A stretch of DNA of 64,000 nucleotides, taken from the NCBI GenBank assembly GCA_016177845.1, contig JACOUO010000011.1, forward strand, positions 1-64,000, read 5' to 3'. The position numbers and the translations under genes are program-made. Origin of the DNA: Deltaproteobacteria bacterium (GTDB taxonomy: Bacteria; Desulfobacterota; GWC2-55-46). Positions 48,271-56,698 of this stretch are shown piece by piece. Numbering within the stretch: position 1 is the stretch's first letter; every line of letters starts with the position of its first letter. The notes under the pieces were generated by a model. That model was not told where the DNA came from and searched no databases. It saw only the letters and a program-made list of their open reading frames with translations.

Positions 48271-49392
48271 ATGGCAGTAGAAGGCGGCACAAGATACAAT
48301 CTTCAGGAGCTTTTGAGGATAATGGTTGACCAGGGCGGGTCTGACCTGCATATTGCTGCGGGCTCACCCCCGAGGATAAGAATCCATGGAAAGCTCGCGC
48401 CCATGAATGCCCCGGTGCTTAACGCTGTTGATACGAAGCAGATGTGCTACACCATCCTAACGGATGTCCAGAAGCATAAGTTTGAGGATGAGAATGAGCT
48501 CGATTTTTCATTTGGCATCAAGGGCCTGAGCCGCTTCAGGGGCAATCTGTTTGTCCAGAGGGGAACGGTTGCCGGAGTATTCAGGACAATTCCGTTTAAG
48601 ATTAAATCATTTACAGAACTGGGGCTCCCTCCCATAATGGAAGAGCTTTCCAAAAAGCCGCGCGGACTGGTGCTGGTCACAGGGCCGACGGGCAGCGGTA
48701 AATCCACCACACTTGCCTCAATCATCGATAAGATAAATACCGACAGGGCCGAGCATATTATAACTATCGAAGATCCTATAGAGTATCTCCATAATTCAAA
48801 GACAGCGCTTGTAAACCAGAGGGAGGTCGGATACGACACCCATGCGTTTAAAAAGGCGCTTAAGTATGTACTCCGCCAGGACCCCGATGTTGTGCTTCTG
48901 GGAGAGCTCAGGGACATGGAAACAATAGAGACAGCCCTGACGATCGCCGAGACAGGACACCTCTGCTTTGCCACACTCCATACAAATTCATGCGTTCAGA
49001 CCATAAACAGGATAGTGGACGTATTCCCTTCGAACCAGCAGCCGCAGGTAAGGGCGCAGTTATCGTTCGTGCTCGAAGGCGTTCTTTCCCAGCTGCTTGT
49101 GCCAAGGGCTGACGGCAAGGGCAGGGTAGTGGCGCTTGAGATAATGGTCCCGAATGCCGCTATAAGAAACCTTATAAGAGAAGATAAGATACACCAGATA
49201 TATTCGCAGATGCAGGTCGGGCAAACAAAATTCGGCATGCAGACAATGAACCAGAGCCTGATGAACCTCTATACAAGGAGGCTCATCAGCCTTGAGGATG
49301 CCCTTGGCAGAAGCCAGGAACCTGATGAACTGCGCCAGATGCTGGCAAACGCGGGTATTTTACGCCCCGGAATGCCAGGGAGGACGATGTAG
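48271..49392 (+). CDS. pilT: Type IV pilus retraction ATPase PilT
   Basis: 373 residues from ATG 48271, with GGGGGAG 3-4 bases upstream; the ORF-track TTG is not supported. Characteristic motifs are GGSDLHIAAGSPP at the start, GPTGSGKSTT (Walker A), ITIEDPIEYLH (Asp box), VLLGELRDMETI (Walker B) and FATLHTNS (His box). The PilT-specific C-terminal stretch ALEIMVPNAAIRNLIREDKIHQIYSQMQ, close to the known AIRNLIRE signature, is present. It drives pilus retraction and so twitching or DNA uptake. The 130-base gap to pilB has no clear promoter. Confidence 0.97.
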   Translation: MAVEGGTRYNLQELLRIMVDQGGSDLHIAAGSPPRIRIHGKLAPMNAPVLNAVDTKQMCYTILTDVQKHKFEDENELDFSFGIKGLSRFRGNLFVQRGTVAGVFRTIPFKIKSFTELGLPPIMEELSKKPRGLVLVTGPTGSGKSTTLASIIDKINTDRAEHIITIEDPIEYLHNSKTALVNQREVGYDTHAFKKALKYVLRQDPDVVLLGELRDMETIETALTIAETGHLCFATLHTNSCVQTINRIVDVFPSNQQPQVRAQLSFVLEGVLSQLLVPRADGKGRVVALEIMVPNAAIRNLIREDKIHQIYSQMQVGQTKFGMQTMNQSLMNLYTRRLISLEDALGRSQEPDELRQMLANAGILRPGMPGRTM

Positions 49393-49395
49393 TAT

Positions 49396-50619
49396 ATGGC
49401 CACCTTTGTCTATACGGGCAAGACATTAAGCGGTGAAGTCAAAAAGGGCGAGATACAGGCCGCCAACCTTGCGCAGGCGACCGCAGCGCTCAGAAGGCAG
49501 CAGATCGCGCCTTCTGCCATTAGCCAGAAGAAGGCGGGCCTTTCATCTCTAAGTGATATTAAAATACCGGGTTTCACCAAAGGCGTTAAGACAAAGGACC
49601 TGGTCATCTTCAGCCGCCAGTTTGCCACAATGATTGACGCTGGGCTTCCTCTCGTGCAGTGCCTTGATATCCTTGCTTCCCAGCAGGAAAACCCCGAGTT
49701 TAAAAAAGTCCTTCTCGATGTAAAAGGCTCTGTTGAAGGCGGTTCTACATTTGCGGATGCCCTCAAAAAACATCCCAAGGTATTTGACAGTCTCTATGTA
49801 AACCTCATTGCCGCAGGCGAGGTCGGCGGTATTCTCGATACGATATTGAACAGGCTCTCAGGCTTCCTTGAAAAGACCGAGAAGCTTAAGGGCAAGGTCA
49901 AAAGCGCAATGACATATCCTACAGCGGTTATATTCATAGCCTGCCTTGTCGTTACAGGCCTTCTGCTCTGGGTTGTCCCGATATTCCAGGAGATGTTCGC
50001 GGGCTTTGGGCAGGCGCTTCCGGCTCCTACCCAGATGGTTGTCAATATGAGCAACGCCCTCCAGCATTACTGGTGGCTTATTTTCGGAACTATCGCCGGT
50101 ACAGGTGTTGCTTTGAACAGGCTCTATAAGACCCCAAAGGGCAGAAAGGTAATGGACGCGGCATTCCTTAAGGCCCCGGTCATCGGCGACCTTATAAGAA
50201 AGACTGCTGTAGCGAGGTTTACAAGGACCCTCGGCACAATGCTTTCAAGCGGCGTGCCTATCCTTGAGGGCCTTGAGATAGTCTCCAAGACCTCAGGCAA
50301 TGTCATAATAGAAGAGGCGATACTGAAGGCCCGCACAAGCCTGAGCCAGGGTAAAACCCTTGCGGAGCCTCTCATGGAAACAAAAGTATTTCCGGGCATG
50401 GTCACGCAGATGATAGCCGTTGGAGAGACAACAGGCGCCCTTGACGCAATGCTTACAAAGATAGCTGATTTTTATGAAGATGAAGTCGATGTGGCTGTTG
50501 ACGGACTTACTTCGCTTATTGAGCCGATGCTTATGGCATTTCTCGGCATCGTTGTCGGCGGACTGGTCATAGCTCTCTATCTTCCGATATTCCAGATTGC
50601 GGGGGCAGCCGCGGGCTAA
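49396..50619 (+). CDS. pilC: Type IV pilus inner-membrane platform protein PilC
   Basis: 407 residues. Two GspF/PilC domains are seen: FSRQFATMIDAGLPLVQCLDILASQQENPEFK and the repeat ARFTRTLGTMLSSGVPILEGLEIVSKTSGNVIIEEAI. Membrane helices follow each (about 170-195 and 220-240; about 375-400). It links the ATPases to pilin polymerisation. It starts 3 bases after pilT with GGGAGGACG inside that gene's end. No pilMNOPQ genes are in the window. Confidence 0.97.
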   Translation: MATFVYTGKTLSGEVKKGEIQAANLAQATAALRRQQIAPSAISQKKAGLSSLSDIKIPGFTKGVKTKDLVIFSRQFATMIDAGLPLVQCLDILASQQENPEFKKVLLDVKGSVEGGSTFADALKKHPKVFDSLYVNLIAAGEVGGILDTILNRLSGFLEKTEKLKGKVKSAMTYPTAVIFIACLVVTGLLLWVVPIFQEMFAGFGQALPAPTQMVVNMSNALQHYWWLIFGTIAGTGVALNRLYKTPKGRKVMDAAFLKAPVIGDLIRKTAVARFTRTLGTMLSSGVPILEGLEIVSKTSGNVIIEEAILKARTSLSQGKTLAEPLMETKVFPGMVTQMIAVGETTGALDAMLTKIADFYEDEVDVAVDGLTSLIEPMLMAFLGIVVGGLVIALYLPIFQIAGAAAG

Positions 50620-50625
50620 TCAAAA

Positions 50626-52284
50626 ATGATACAGGCATCTCCCCCAAACCCGCTTAAAGCCAAGCTTCTGGCCATGATGATACTGAGGGTGGTGCTCGCG
50701 CTTGCCTTCCTCGGCCTTACCACCTGGTTCCAGATAAAGGGATATTCTTTTGCCAAGCTCAACTTTTATCCCCTTTACGGAATAGTAATCACCGTCGGGC
50801 TCCTGACTATAATCTATGCGCTTGTCCTGCACAGGATAGCTAATCTTCGTCTTTTTACCTACGCGCAGGTAATGATGGATATCGCCCTTGTTACGGTGAT
50901 AGTCTACATTACCGGCGGGACTGAAAGTTATCTTCAGACCCTCTATCCGCTTGCGGTTATAGGCAGTTCCATACTTCTCAGTAAAAGGGGCGGCTTTATA
51001 GCGGCCTCTGTCTCAAGCATAGCCTACGGCGTGCTTATTGACATGGATTTTTACGGCATGCTGCCGGAGAAGTACAAGGTCTTTGACTCCCCCATCATTC
51101 CTGCATGGGAAGATGTGTTTACGACAGTATCCACCAATATCCTCGCCTTTTTTACCGTAGCGTACCTTACCGGTCATCTCGCCGAGAGGACTGCAAGGGT
51201 AGAGAAAGAGCTTGAGGAAAAAGAGGTGGATTATGAAAAACTTGAGGTGCTCAACAGGCATATCGTTGAGAACATCACAAGCGGAATAATGACCCTTGAC
51301 GAGAAGTTGAGGATAACTTCTTTTAACCGCGAGGCTGAGGCCGTAACAGGGTATACGCTCAAGGATGTCTATTACAGGGATGTCAATGACATCTTCCCTG
51401 AGATGATGAGCAACGGGCATGATACCGGAGGCGTAAGGTTAGAGAAGAAGTTCAAGAAAAAGAGCGGTGACGAGATATGCCTCGGATTTACCGTGTCGCA
51501 GGGCCAGGGCGGGGATGCGGACTCAATAATTATTTTTCAGGATTTGACGCAGCTTAAGGCAATGGAAGAGCAGCTTAGAAGGGACGAGAAGCTAAAGGCC
51601 CTTGGCGAGCTTTCAGTTGGCATAGCGCACGAGATAAGAAACCCGCTTGCCTCCATCAGCGGTTCAATTCAGGTATTAAAGGGTGAGCTTGACCTTTCAG
51701 GAGATAATGAACACTTGATGGAGATAGTGCTCAGGGAGACTGAGAGGCTAAACGCCCTCATTACGGATTATCTCCTTTTTGCCAGGCCTGCGCAGGAGAA
51801 AAGGGAGCGGATAGACTTAAGCGGGCTTATCAATGAGACCGTAAAGATATTCATGAACTGCAAGGAAGCGGACTCCATTAATATTAATAACCAGATTGAG
51901 GACGGGATTTACATAGAGGGGGATTCGCGCCAGCTTGGGCAGGTCTTCTGGAATCTGTTTATCAATGCTGCCCATGCCATGCCCGATGGAGGGAGCTTGA
52001 CTATCACCTCAAGGTTTGATTTTATAACCGAGAGGGGCTCAGGCAGACCCAGCTCTTTTATCGATATAAAGATATCTGACTCCGGGCAGGGAATAACCTC
52101 AGAGAACCTTAACAGGATATTTGACCCGTTCTTTTCAACAAAGGACCAGGGAACAGGGCTTGGACTTGCGATAGTGCACAGGATAGTGACAAGCCACGGC
52201 GGCTCAATAGGGGTAAAGAGCAGGTTTGGAAAAGGGACTACTTTCAGAATAAGGCTTCCGCTTGAGGCGGCTGGCTTAAATTAG
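50626..52284 (+). CDS. pilS: Sensor histidine kinase PilS
   Basis: 552 residues. The N-terminal about 190 residues hold six membrane helices, the layout of PilS. A PAS domain (about 215-320: HIVENITSGIMTLDEKLRITSFNREAEAVTGY) is followed by HisKA with SVGIAHEIRNPLASISGSI and a HATPase (NLFINAAHAMPDGG; ISDSGQGIT; GTGLGLAIVHRI). PilS senses pilin in the inner membrane and phosphorylates PilR. It sits between pilC and pilR. The ribosome site is weak, so translation may be coupled to pilC, 6 bases upstream. Confidence 0.93.
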   Translation: MIQASPPNPLKAKLLAMMILRVVLALAFLGLTTWFQIKGYSFAKLNFYPLYGIVITVGLLTIIYALVLHRIANLRLFTYAQVMMDIALVTVIVYITGGTESYLQTLYPLAVIGSSILLSKRGGFIAASVSSIAYGVLIDMDFYGMLPEKYKVFDSPIIPAWEDVFTTVSTNILAFFTVAYLTGHLAERTARVEKELEEKEVDYEKLEVLNRHIVENITSGIMTLDEKLRITSFNREAEAVTGYTLKDVYYRDVNDIFPEMMSNGHDTGGVRLEKKFKKKSGDEICLGFTVSQGQGGDADSIIIFQDLTQLKAMEEQLRRDEKLKALGELSVGIAHEIRNPLASISGSIQVLKGELDLSGDNEHLMEIVLRETERLNALITDYLLFARPAQEKRERIDLSGLINETVKIFMNCKEADSININNQIEDGIYIEGDSRQLGQVFWNLFINAAHAMPDGGSLTITSRFDFITERGSGRPSSFIDIKISDSGQGITSENLNRIFDPFFSTKDQGTGLGLAIVHRIVTSHGGSIGVKSRFGKGTTFRIRLPLEAAGLN

Positions 52285-52292
52285 AGAATTCA

Positions 52293-53690
52293 ATGGCTAA
52301 GAACAAAATCTTAATAGTAGATGATGAAAGGGACATGAGGGACTTCCTGGCTATAATGCTCAGGAAGGAAGGCTATGAAGTCGAGACCCTGCCCTCAGCC
52401 AAATTGGCCCTTGATTACTGCAGGGAAAACCATATCGACCTTGTCATCTCGGATGTCAGGATGCCCATAATGGGCGGGGTGGATTTCCTTAAGGCCGTAA
52501 AGGAGCTTGATAAGGATATCATTGTAATAATGATAACTGCTTATGCCTCTGTAGAGACAGCCATCGAGGCAATGAAGTCAGGCGCGTATGATTATTTTAC
52601 CAAGCCTTTTAACATTGACGAAGTAAAGCTCAATATCAAAAAGGCGCTTAAGGCAAAAAGCCTTGAGAAAGAGAACGAGATACTCAGGAAAGACCTCAAG
52701 ACAAAATTCGGGTTCAGCAATCTTATCGGCGCAAGCCAGAAGATGAAGGATGTCTACAGCCTCATAATGAGTGTTGCAGGCACAAAGACCAACATCTTCA
52801 TAACCGGCGAAAGCGGCACAGGCAAGGAGCTGGTAGCAAGGGCGATACACTACGAGAGCGACAGAAAAGATAAGCCCTTTATAGCTGTCAATTGCGGGGC
52901 GATACCGGATAATCTTATGGAGAGCGAGCTCTTCGGACATCAGAAAGGCGCGTTTACAGGAGCTGTATCGAATAAGGAAGGCCTTGCCGAACAGGCTGAC
53001 GGGGGCACTCTGTTCCTGGATGAGCTTACTGAACTTCCTCTGCATCTTCAGGTAAAGCTTCTGAGGTTCATACAGGAGAGGAACTTCAGAAGGGTAGGCG
53101 GCACAGTCGATACAACGGTAGATGTACGGCTTATAGCTGCTTCCAACAGGGACCTTGAAGCAGAGGTAAAGGCTGGCAGGTTCAGGGAAGACCTTTTCTA
53201 CAGGCTCAATGTCATAAGGATAAGCCTACCTCCTTTGAGGGAGCGCAGGGAAGACATAGCGATGCTTGCCAGGCACTTCATGGAAAAGTTCAGTGCGGAA
53301 CTTGGCAAAGATGTAAGGAAAATATCAGAGACAGCAATGGGCCTGATAGTGAACCACGAGTTCTCGGGAAATGTCAGGGAGCTTGAAAATGTGATTGAGA
53401 GGGCGGTAACGCTTGAGCCGTCAGATACCATTACGCCTGAGAGCCTGCCTGATTATATCAGGGACAGGACGATGGCAACGGCATCGGTCAATGACGGCGA
53501 GACAGAGGCGCTAAAAGTGCCTGAGAGCGGAATGGACCTTGAAAAGACTGTTGAGGAATTTGAAAAGGCGATAATCATGGACGCCTTGAAAAAAACAAGA
53601 GGAGTAAAGAAAAGGGCTGCGGAGCTCCTTGGGCTTTCATTCAGGTCCATGAGATACAAACTAAGCAAATATGACATCCCGGAAGACTGA
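52293..53690 (+). CDS. pilR: Sigma-54 activator PilR (NtrC family)
   Basis: 465 residues. A receiver (phospho-Asp54 in LVISDVRMP) is followed by an AAA+ domain with GESGTGKELVARAIH (Walker A), the sigma-54 contact loop GAFTGA, GGTLFLDEL (Walker B) and the arginine finger region LRERREDI. A Fis-type HTH ends the protein (KKRAAELLGLSFRSMRYKLSKY). It activates sigma-54 promoters when phosphorylated. A strong -24/-12 element lies upstream of pilA 2.4 kb away, its expected target. It follows pilS by 8 bases. Confidence 0.95.
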   Translation: MAKNKILIVDDERDMRDFLAIMLRKEGYEVETLPSAKLALDYCRENHIDLVISDVRMPIMGGVDFLKAVKELDKDIIVIMITAYASVETAIEAMKSGAYDYFTKPFNIDEVKLNIKKALKAKSLEKENEILRKDLKTKFGFSNLIGASQKMKDVYSLIMSVAGTKTNIFITGESGTGKELVARAIHYESDRKDKPFIAVNCGAIPDNLMESELFGHQKGAFTGAVSNKEGLAEQADGGTLFLDELTELPLHLQVKLLRFIQERNFRRVGGTVDTTVDVRLIAASNRDLEAEVKAGRFREDLFYRLNVIRISLPPLRERREDIAMLARHFMEKFSAELGKDVRKISETAMGLIVNHEFSGNVRELENVIERAVTLEPSDTITPESLPDYIRDRTMATASVNDGETEALKVPESGMDLEKTVEEFEKAIIMDALKKTRGVKKRAAELLGLSFRSMRYKLSKYDIPED

Positions 53691-55953
53691 ACAGTCCGTT
53701 AAAATAATATCTGCTGTATTACTCTTTGGGCTTGGGATATTCCTCCTCCTTTCAGCTTATCAGAAACAGCAATGGGATTCTGACATATTCTGGGCGCTGA
53801 AAAGCGGTGAGTGGATATTCTCAAACCTTAAAGTCCCTGCCACAGACCCGTTCTCCTATACATTCGGGGGAAAACCATGGGTTGATTTTACATGGGGTTT
53901 TCAGGTACTGGTCTATTCGTTCTTCAACTATCTCGGAGGCTGGAACGGCCTGTTCATATTTCAGGTAATACTGACCTCTCTGACCTTTCTTTTCATCTAT
54001 CTCAACCTTAGGCTTTTGACCTCGAACAGGACTTGGCTCAATATTACCTTCCTGTTTCTTGTTTATGTCTGCGCACATTCAAGGCTTTTTATAAGGCCGC
54101 ACCTCTTTGAATATTTCTTTGTTTCGCTCTATCTGCTCCTGCTGACTCTGTATGAGAAAAAAGGGAGTTCATTGTATTTATATTTGATGCTGCCTTTGCA
54201 GGTCTTATGGGTGAACATCCACTCAAGCGCAATACTCGGCATTTTTATAGCAGGCTCTTATGCGGCGGGCAAGATAATCGATGAGCTTCGCAGCGACGGC
54301 TTTAAGATAAAGGGCTCATCAAGCATAAATGCCCTTATATTTATGCCTGCCCTTCTTCCGATTGTATCTCTGATAAACCCATACGGGCTTAAGCTCGTTG
54401 TATTTCCTTTTATCCATCACGGCATTGATAATGCCGACGCGATAAAGCATATAGGGGAGTGGCTAAAGCCTAATCTCAAAGAGCTTTTCTTTTTCTTTTA
54501 CCCTTTCCCGCTTGATCATTTCGCTTTCGTTCTGCTGTTTACGGCTGTTGTAATCTCCTTAGCCCTGAATTTCAGGAAATTAAAGGCAAGATACATTTTC
54601 CTGCTTGCGGCGGCCCTTTACATGGCTACCTCGCACACAAGATGGATTGCGTTATTTGCGTTTTTTGCCGCCCCGATAGCGGCAGCCAACATCTGCTCTT
54701 ATCTGGAGAGTAAGGTTTGCAGTGAAAAATTCTTAAGCCGCTCAGCCCTTGCTCTTTCCGTTTTCATGGCTATTGTCATGGGGATAGTATTTTCAACAGG
54801 GCATCTCAGGGATAATTTCGGCATTGGCAAAAGGGAAGGGGTATTCCCCGAGGGAACTGTAGCCTTCATGAAAAAGGAAGGCATAAAGGGCAATATCTAT
54901 AATGAGTATATATTTGGCGGCTATCTTATCCACGAATACCCTGAAGTGAAGGTGTTTATAGACGGAAGGACGCCTACGGTCTATTCCCCGTATTTCTTCT
55001 GGATGACGAGGCTTGCCGAGGACCCTGCTCATTGGAAGAAGATGGTAAAAGAATACGATATAAAGATGGCGCTTATAAAAATCGACAGCAAATTTTGCGG
55101 TCAGCTCAGGAGCAGCAGGGAGTGGGCCCCGGTGAGCTTTGACGATGTGTCCATACTGTTTCTTAAAAATGCAGATGAATATAAGGATGTGATATCAAGG
55201 TGGGGCATGACCGAGCTTAACCCGTGCTCAGAAGGAGCGAGGTATAAGCTCCCGAATGATCCTGTAGCCCTTGACACGATAAAAGGCGAGCTTGAGAGGG
55301 TAATCTCTTATAATGAGGGTTTTGCAAGGCCTCACAGGCTTCTTGGGCTCCTTTACACAGAACTCGGCGGAGAGAGCCTCGGTAAAGCCGTATCTGAATT
55401 CGAGAAGGCTCTTGCGATAGTTCAAAACCCGTTTATTTACTATGATTATGCTGTCGCGCTTGGGAAGATGACGCGACATAACGATGCCATAGCCGCATTT
55501 AAAAAGGCAATAGACGGAGATGAGGAGTTTAAGGACGCCTATCTTGGCCTCGGAGTTGCCTACCATGACCTGAAAGAAAATAAGGAAGCTGTAAAAGCGC
55601 TCTCAAAATACATTACCCTTGCTGATGACACCAGCGACCCTATTGCTTATAAGATACTCGGGTTATCTTATTTCGAACTTGGGGAATTTGAACCGGCTGC
55701 TATTTACCTGAAAAGGGCGGCTTTTGCCATCAATGACCCTAAGGAGCTTGGCAATATAAATTACTATTTGGGCAATGCCTTATTCGAAGCCGGTGAGGAT
55801 GAAGAAGGGCTTAAATATTACTCAAGGGCTATTGCCATAAACCCCGAATACAAAGATGTCCTGCAGAACCTCTCAGATAATCTCAGAAGATCAGGCAAAA
55901 GCGGCAGAGCGGATAAGATATCTTCCATAGTTTCTTCTGAAAAGGCCGAATAA
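53671..55953 (+). CDS. Polytopic membrane protein with C-terminal TPR repeats
   Basis: 760 residues. The first about 390 have ten or so membrane helices, with QWDSDIFWALKSGEWIF near the start and HSSAILGIFIAG inside, a GT-C-like glycosyltransferase layout (an early Asp-containing loop). A periplasmic part (about 395-530: GNIYNEYIFGGYLIHEYPEVKVFIDGRTPTVYS) and about six TPR units (545-745) follow. It overlaps pilR by 20 bases and precedes pilA, so a role in pilin modification or assembly is inferred. No catalytic proof is visible; similar proteins are annotated only as membrane/TPR proteins. Confidence 0.75.
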   Translation: MTSRKTEQSVKIISAVLLFGLGIFLLLSAYQKQQWDSDIFWALKSGEWIFSNLKVPATDPFSYTFGGKPWVDFTWGFQVLVYSFFNYLGGWNGLFIFQVILTSLTFLFIYLNLRLLTSNRTWLNITFLFLVYVCAHSRLFIRPHLFEYFFVSLYLLLLTLYEKKGSSLYLYLMLPLQVLWVNIHSSAILGIFIAGSYAAGKIIDELRSDGFKIKGSSSINALIFMPALLPIVSLINPYGLKLVVFPFIHHGIDNADAIKHIGEWLKPNLKELFFFFYPFPLDHFAFVLLFTAVVISLALNFRKLKARYIFLLAAALYMATSHTRWIALFAFFAAPIAAANICSYLESKVCSEKFLSRSALALSVFMAIVMGIVFSTGHLRDNFGIGKREGVFPEGTVAFMKKEGIKGNIYNEYIFGGYLIHEYPEVKVFIDGRTPTVYSPYFFWMTRLAEDPAHWKKMVKEYDIKMALIKIDSKFCGQLRSSREWAPVSFDDVSILFLKNADEYKDVISRWGMTELNPCSEGARYKLPNDPVALDTIKGELERVISYNEGFARPHRLLGLLYTELGGESLGKAVSEFEKALAIVQNPFIYYDYAVALGKMTRHNDAIAAFKKAIDGDEEFKDAYLGLGVAYHDLKENKEAVKALSKYITLADDTSDPIAYKILGLSYFELGEFEPAAIYLKRAAFAINDPKELGNINYYLGNALFEAGEDEEGLKYYSRAIAINPEYKDVLQNLSDNLRRSGKSGRADKISSIVSSEKAE

Positions 55954-55997
55954 AGCCTGTTCTTTCCATGAAAAAAATTCAAGGCGTCAGCGAAAAT

Positions 55998-56038
55998 TGA
56001 CATAAAATGTCAGAATAGTGACAAAAAATGTCACTATT
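55998..56038. promoter_or_regulatory. Two adjacent inverted repeats upstream of pilA, probable PilR sites
   Basis: Site 1 is TGACAT-AAA-ATGTCA (55998-56012). Site 2 is AATAGTGACA-AAAAA-TGTCACTATT (56014-56038). Both contain GACA/TGTC half-sites, and PilR of Pseudomonas is known to bind tandem TGTC motifs. They lie about 60-100 bases upstream of the -24 box, the normal distance for an enhancer site. Confidence 0.7.
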
Positions 56039-56098
56039 AAAGTTTTTCAAAAGTACACAGGAAATCGTAAGTAGTTGTTTTGTAATAATTTCATGTTT

Positions 56099-56114
56099 TG
56101 GCATGGGCATTGCA
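56099..56114 (+). promoter_or_regulatory. Sigma-54 (-24/-12) promoter of pilA
   Basis: TGGCAT-GGGCA-TTGCA, with GG at 56100-56101 and GC at 56112-56113 exactly 10 bases apart. The start is expected near 56125, giving an 80-base leader. The leader contains a stable hairpin, TTCGG-TGCAAGT-CCGAA, before the ribosome site GGAAGGAGG. Confidence 0.9.
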
Positions 56115-56204
56115 CATTAGTATATGCAAAACGATTTAAGTTTTTCGGTGCAAGTCCGAAGATTTAAATAAGTTCAAAATCAAAATGCCGGAAGGAGGAA
56201 AGAA

Positions 56205-56606
56205 ATGTTTCTACAGAGAATGCTGAAAAGGATTAAAAGAGAAGAAGGTTTTACACTGGTCGAGTTGCTGATAGTCGTTGCTATCATCGCAATACTCGCG
56301 GCAATCGCAATCCCGCAGTTCACAAAATACAGGCTGAGGGGCTACAAGACAGAGCTTGACTCTGACGCAAAGAATGCGTACACAGCTGCTCAGGCTTATC
56401 TTACAGATAACCCGGCACAGACTGTTGACAGCATCGACAAGCTCAAAGCAGGCGGATACCAGAAGTCTACAAATGTGGCCTTTACAAACGGCTCAATGAC
56501 ACTTTCAGCCGGCAATATAGAGCTGGATACAACAGCCGGTGGCCTTACAGACAACAACTCAGTTGTATTCTTCAACGGCAGGATCGTTTTCGCGAACACA
56601 CCCTGA
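56205..56606 (+). CDS. pilA: Type IVa major pilin PilA
   Basis: 133 residues. A short leader (about 15 residues, ending REEG) is cleaved before FTLVELLIVVAIIAILAAIAIP, the type IVa signature with Glu5 and Pro22. The mature protein is about 118 residues, short for a type IVa pilin but longer than the truncated Geobacter PilA (about 61). Aromatic residues lie at mature positions 1, 24, 27, 32, 44 and 50, similar to the Geobacter pattern in the helix. There are no Cys residues, so the usual disulfide loop is absent. GGAAGGAGG gives a strong ribosome site. It is monocistronic, with a sigma-54 promoter and a terminator. Confidence 0.97.
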   Translation: MFLQRMLKRIKREEGFTLVELLIVVAIIAILAAIAIPQFTKYRLRGYKTELDSDAKNAYTAAQAYLTDNPAQTVDSIDKLKAGGYQKSTNVAFTNGSMTLSAGNIELDTTAGGLTDNNSVVFFNGRIVFANTP

Positions 56607-56630
56607 TCCTGGCTTATAACAGCATGAATG

Positions 56631-56663
56631 AAAAGGAGGGGTTCTTACCCCTCCTTTTTTTTT
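56631..56663 (+). terminator. Intrinsic terminator of pilA
   Basis: AAAAGGAGGGG pairs with CCCCTCCTTTT around TTCTTA, followed by a long T run. Confidence 0.95.
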
Positions 56664-56698
56664 ACTTTTTTGCATTTCTGTATTAATATGAAAATCTA

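Noticed and set aside
53821-54078. Small minus-strand ORF opposite the TPR membrane protein
   Set aside because: No ribosome site, no domain, antisense shadow.
56140-56175. Cobalamin riboswitch or group II intron piece in the pilA leader
   Set aside because: CGGTGCAAGTCCG looks like the B12-box neighbour hairpin, but no B12 box or other core element is present in the 80-base leader.
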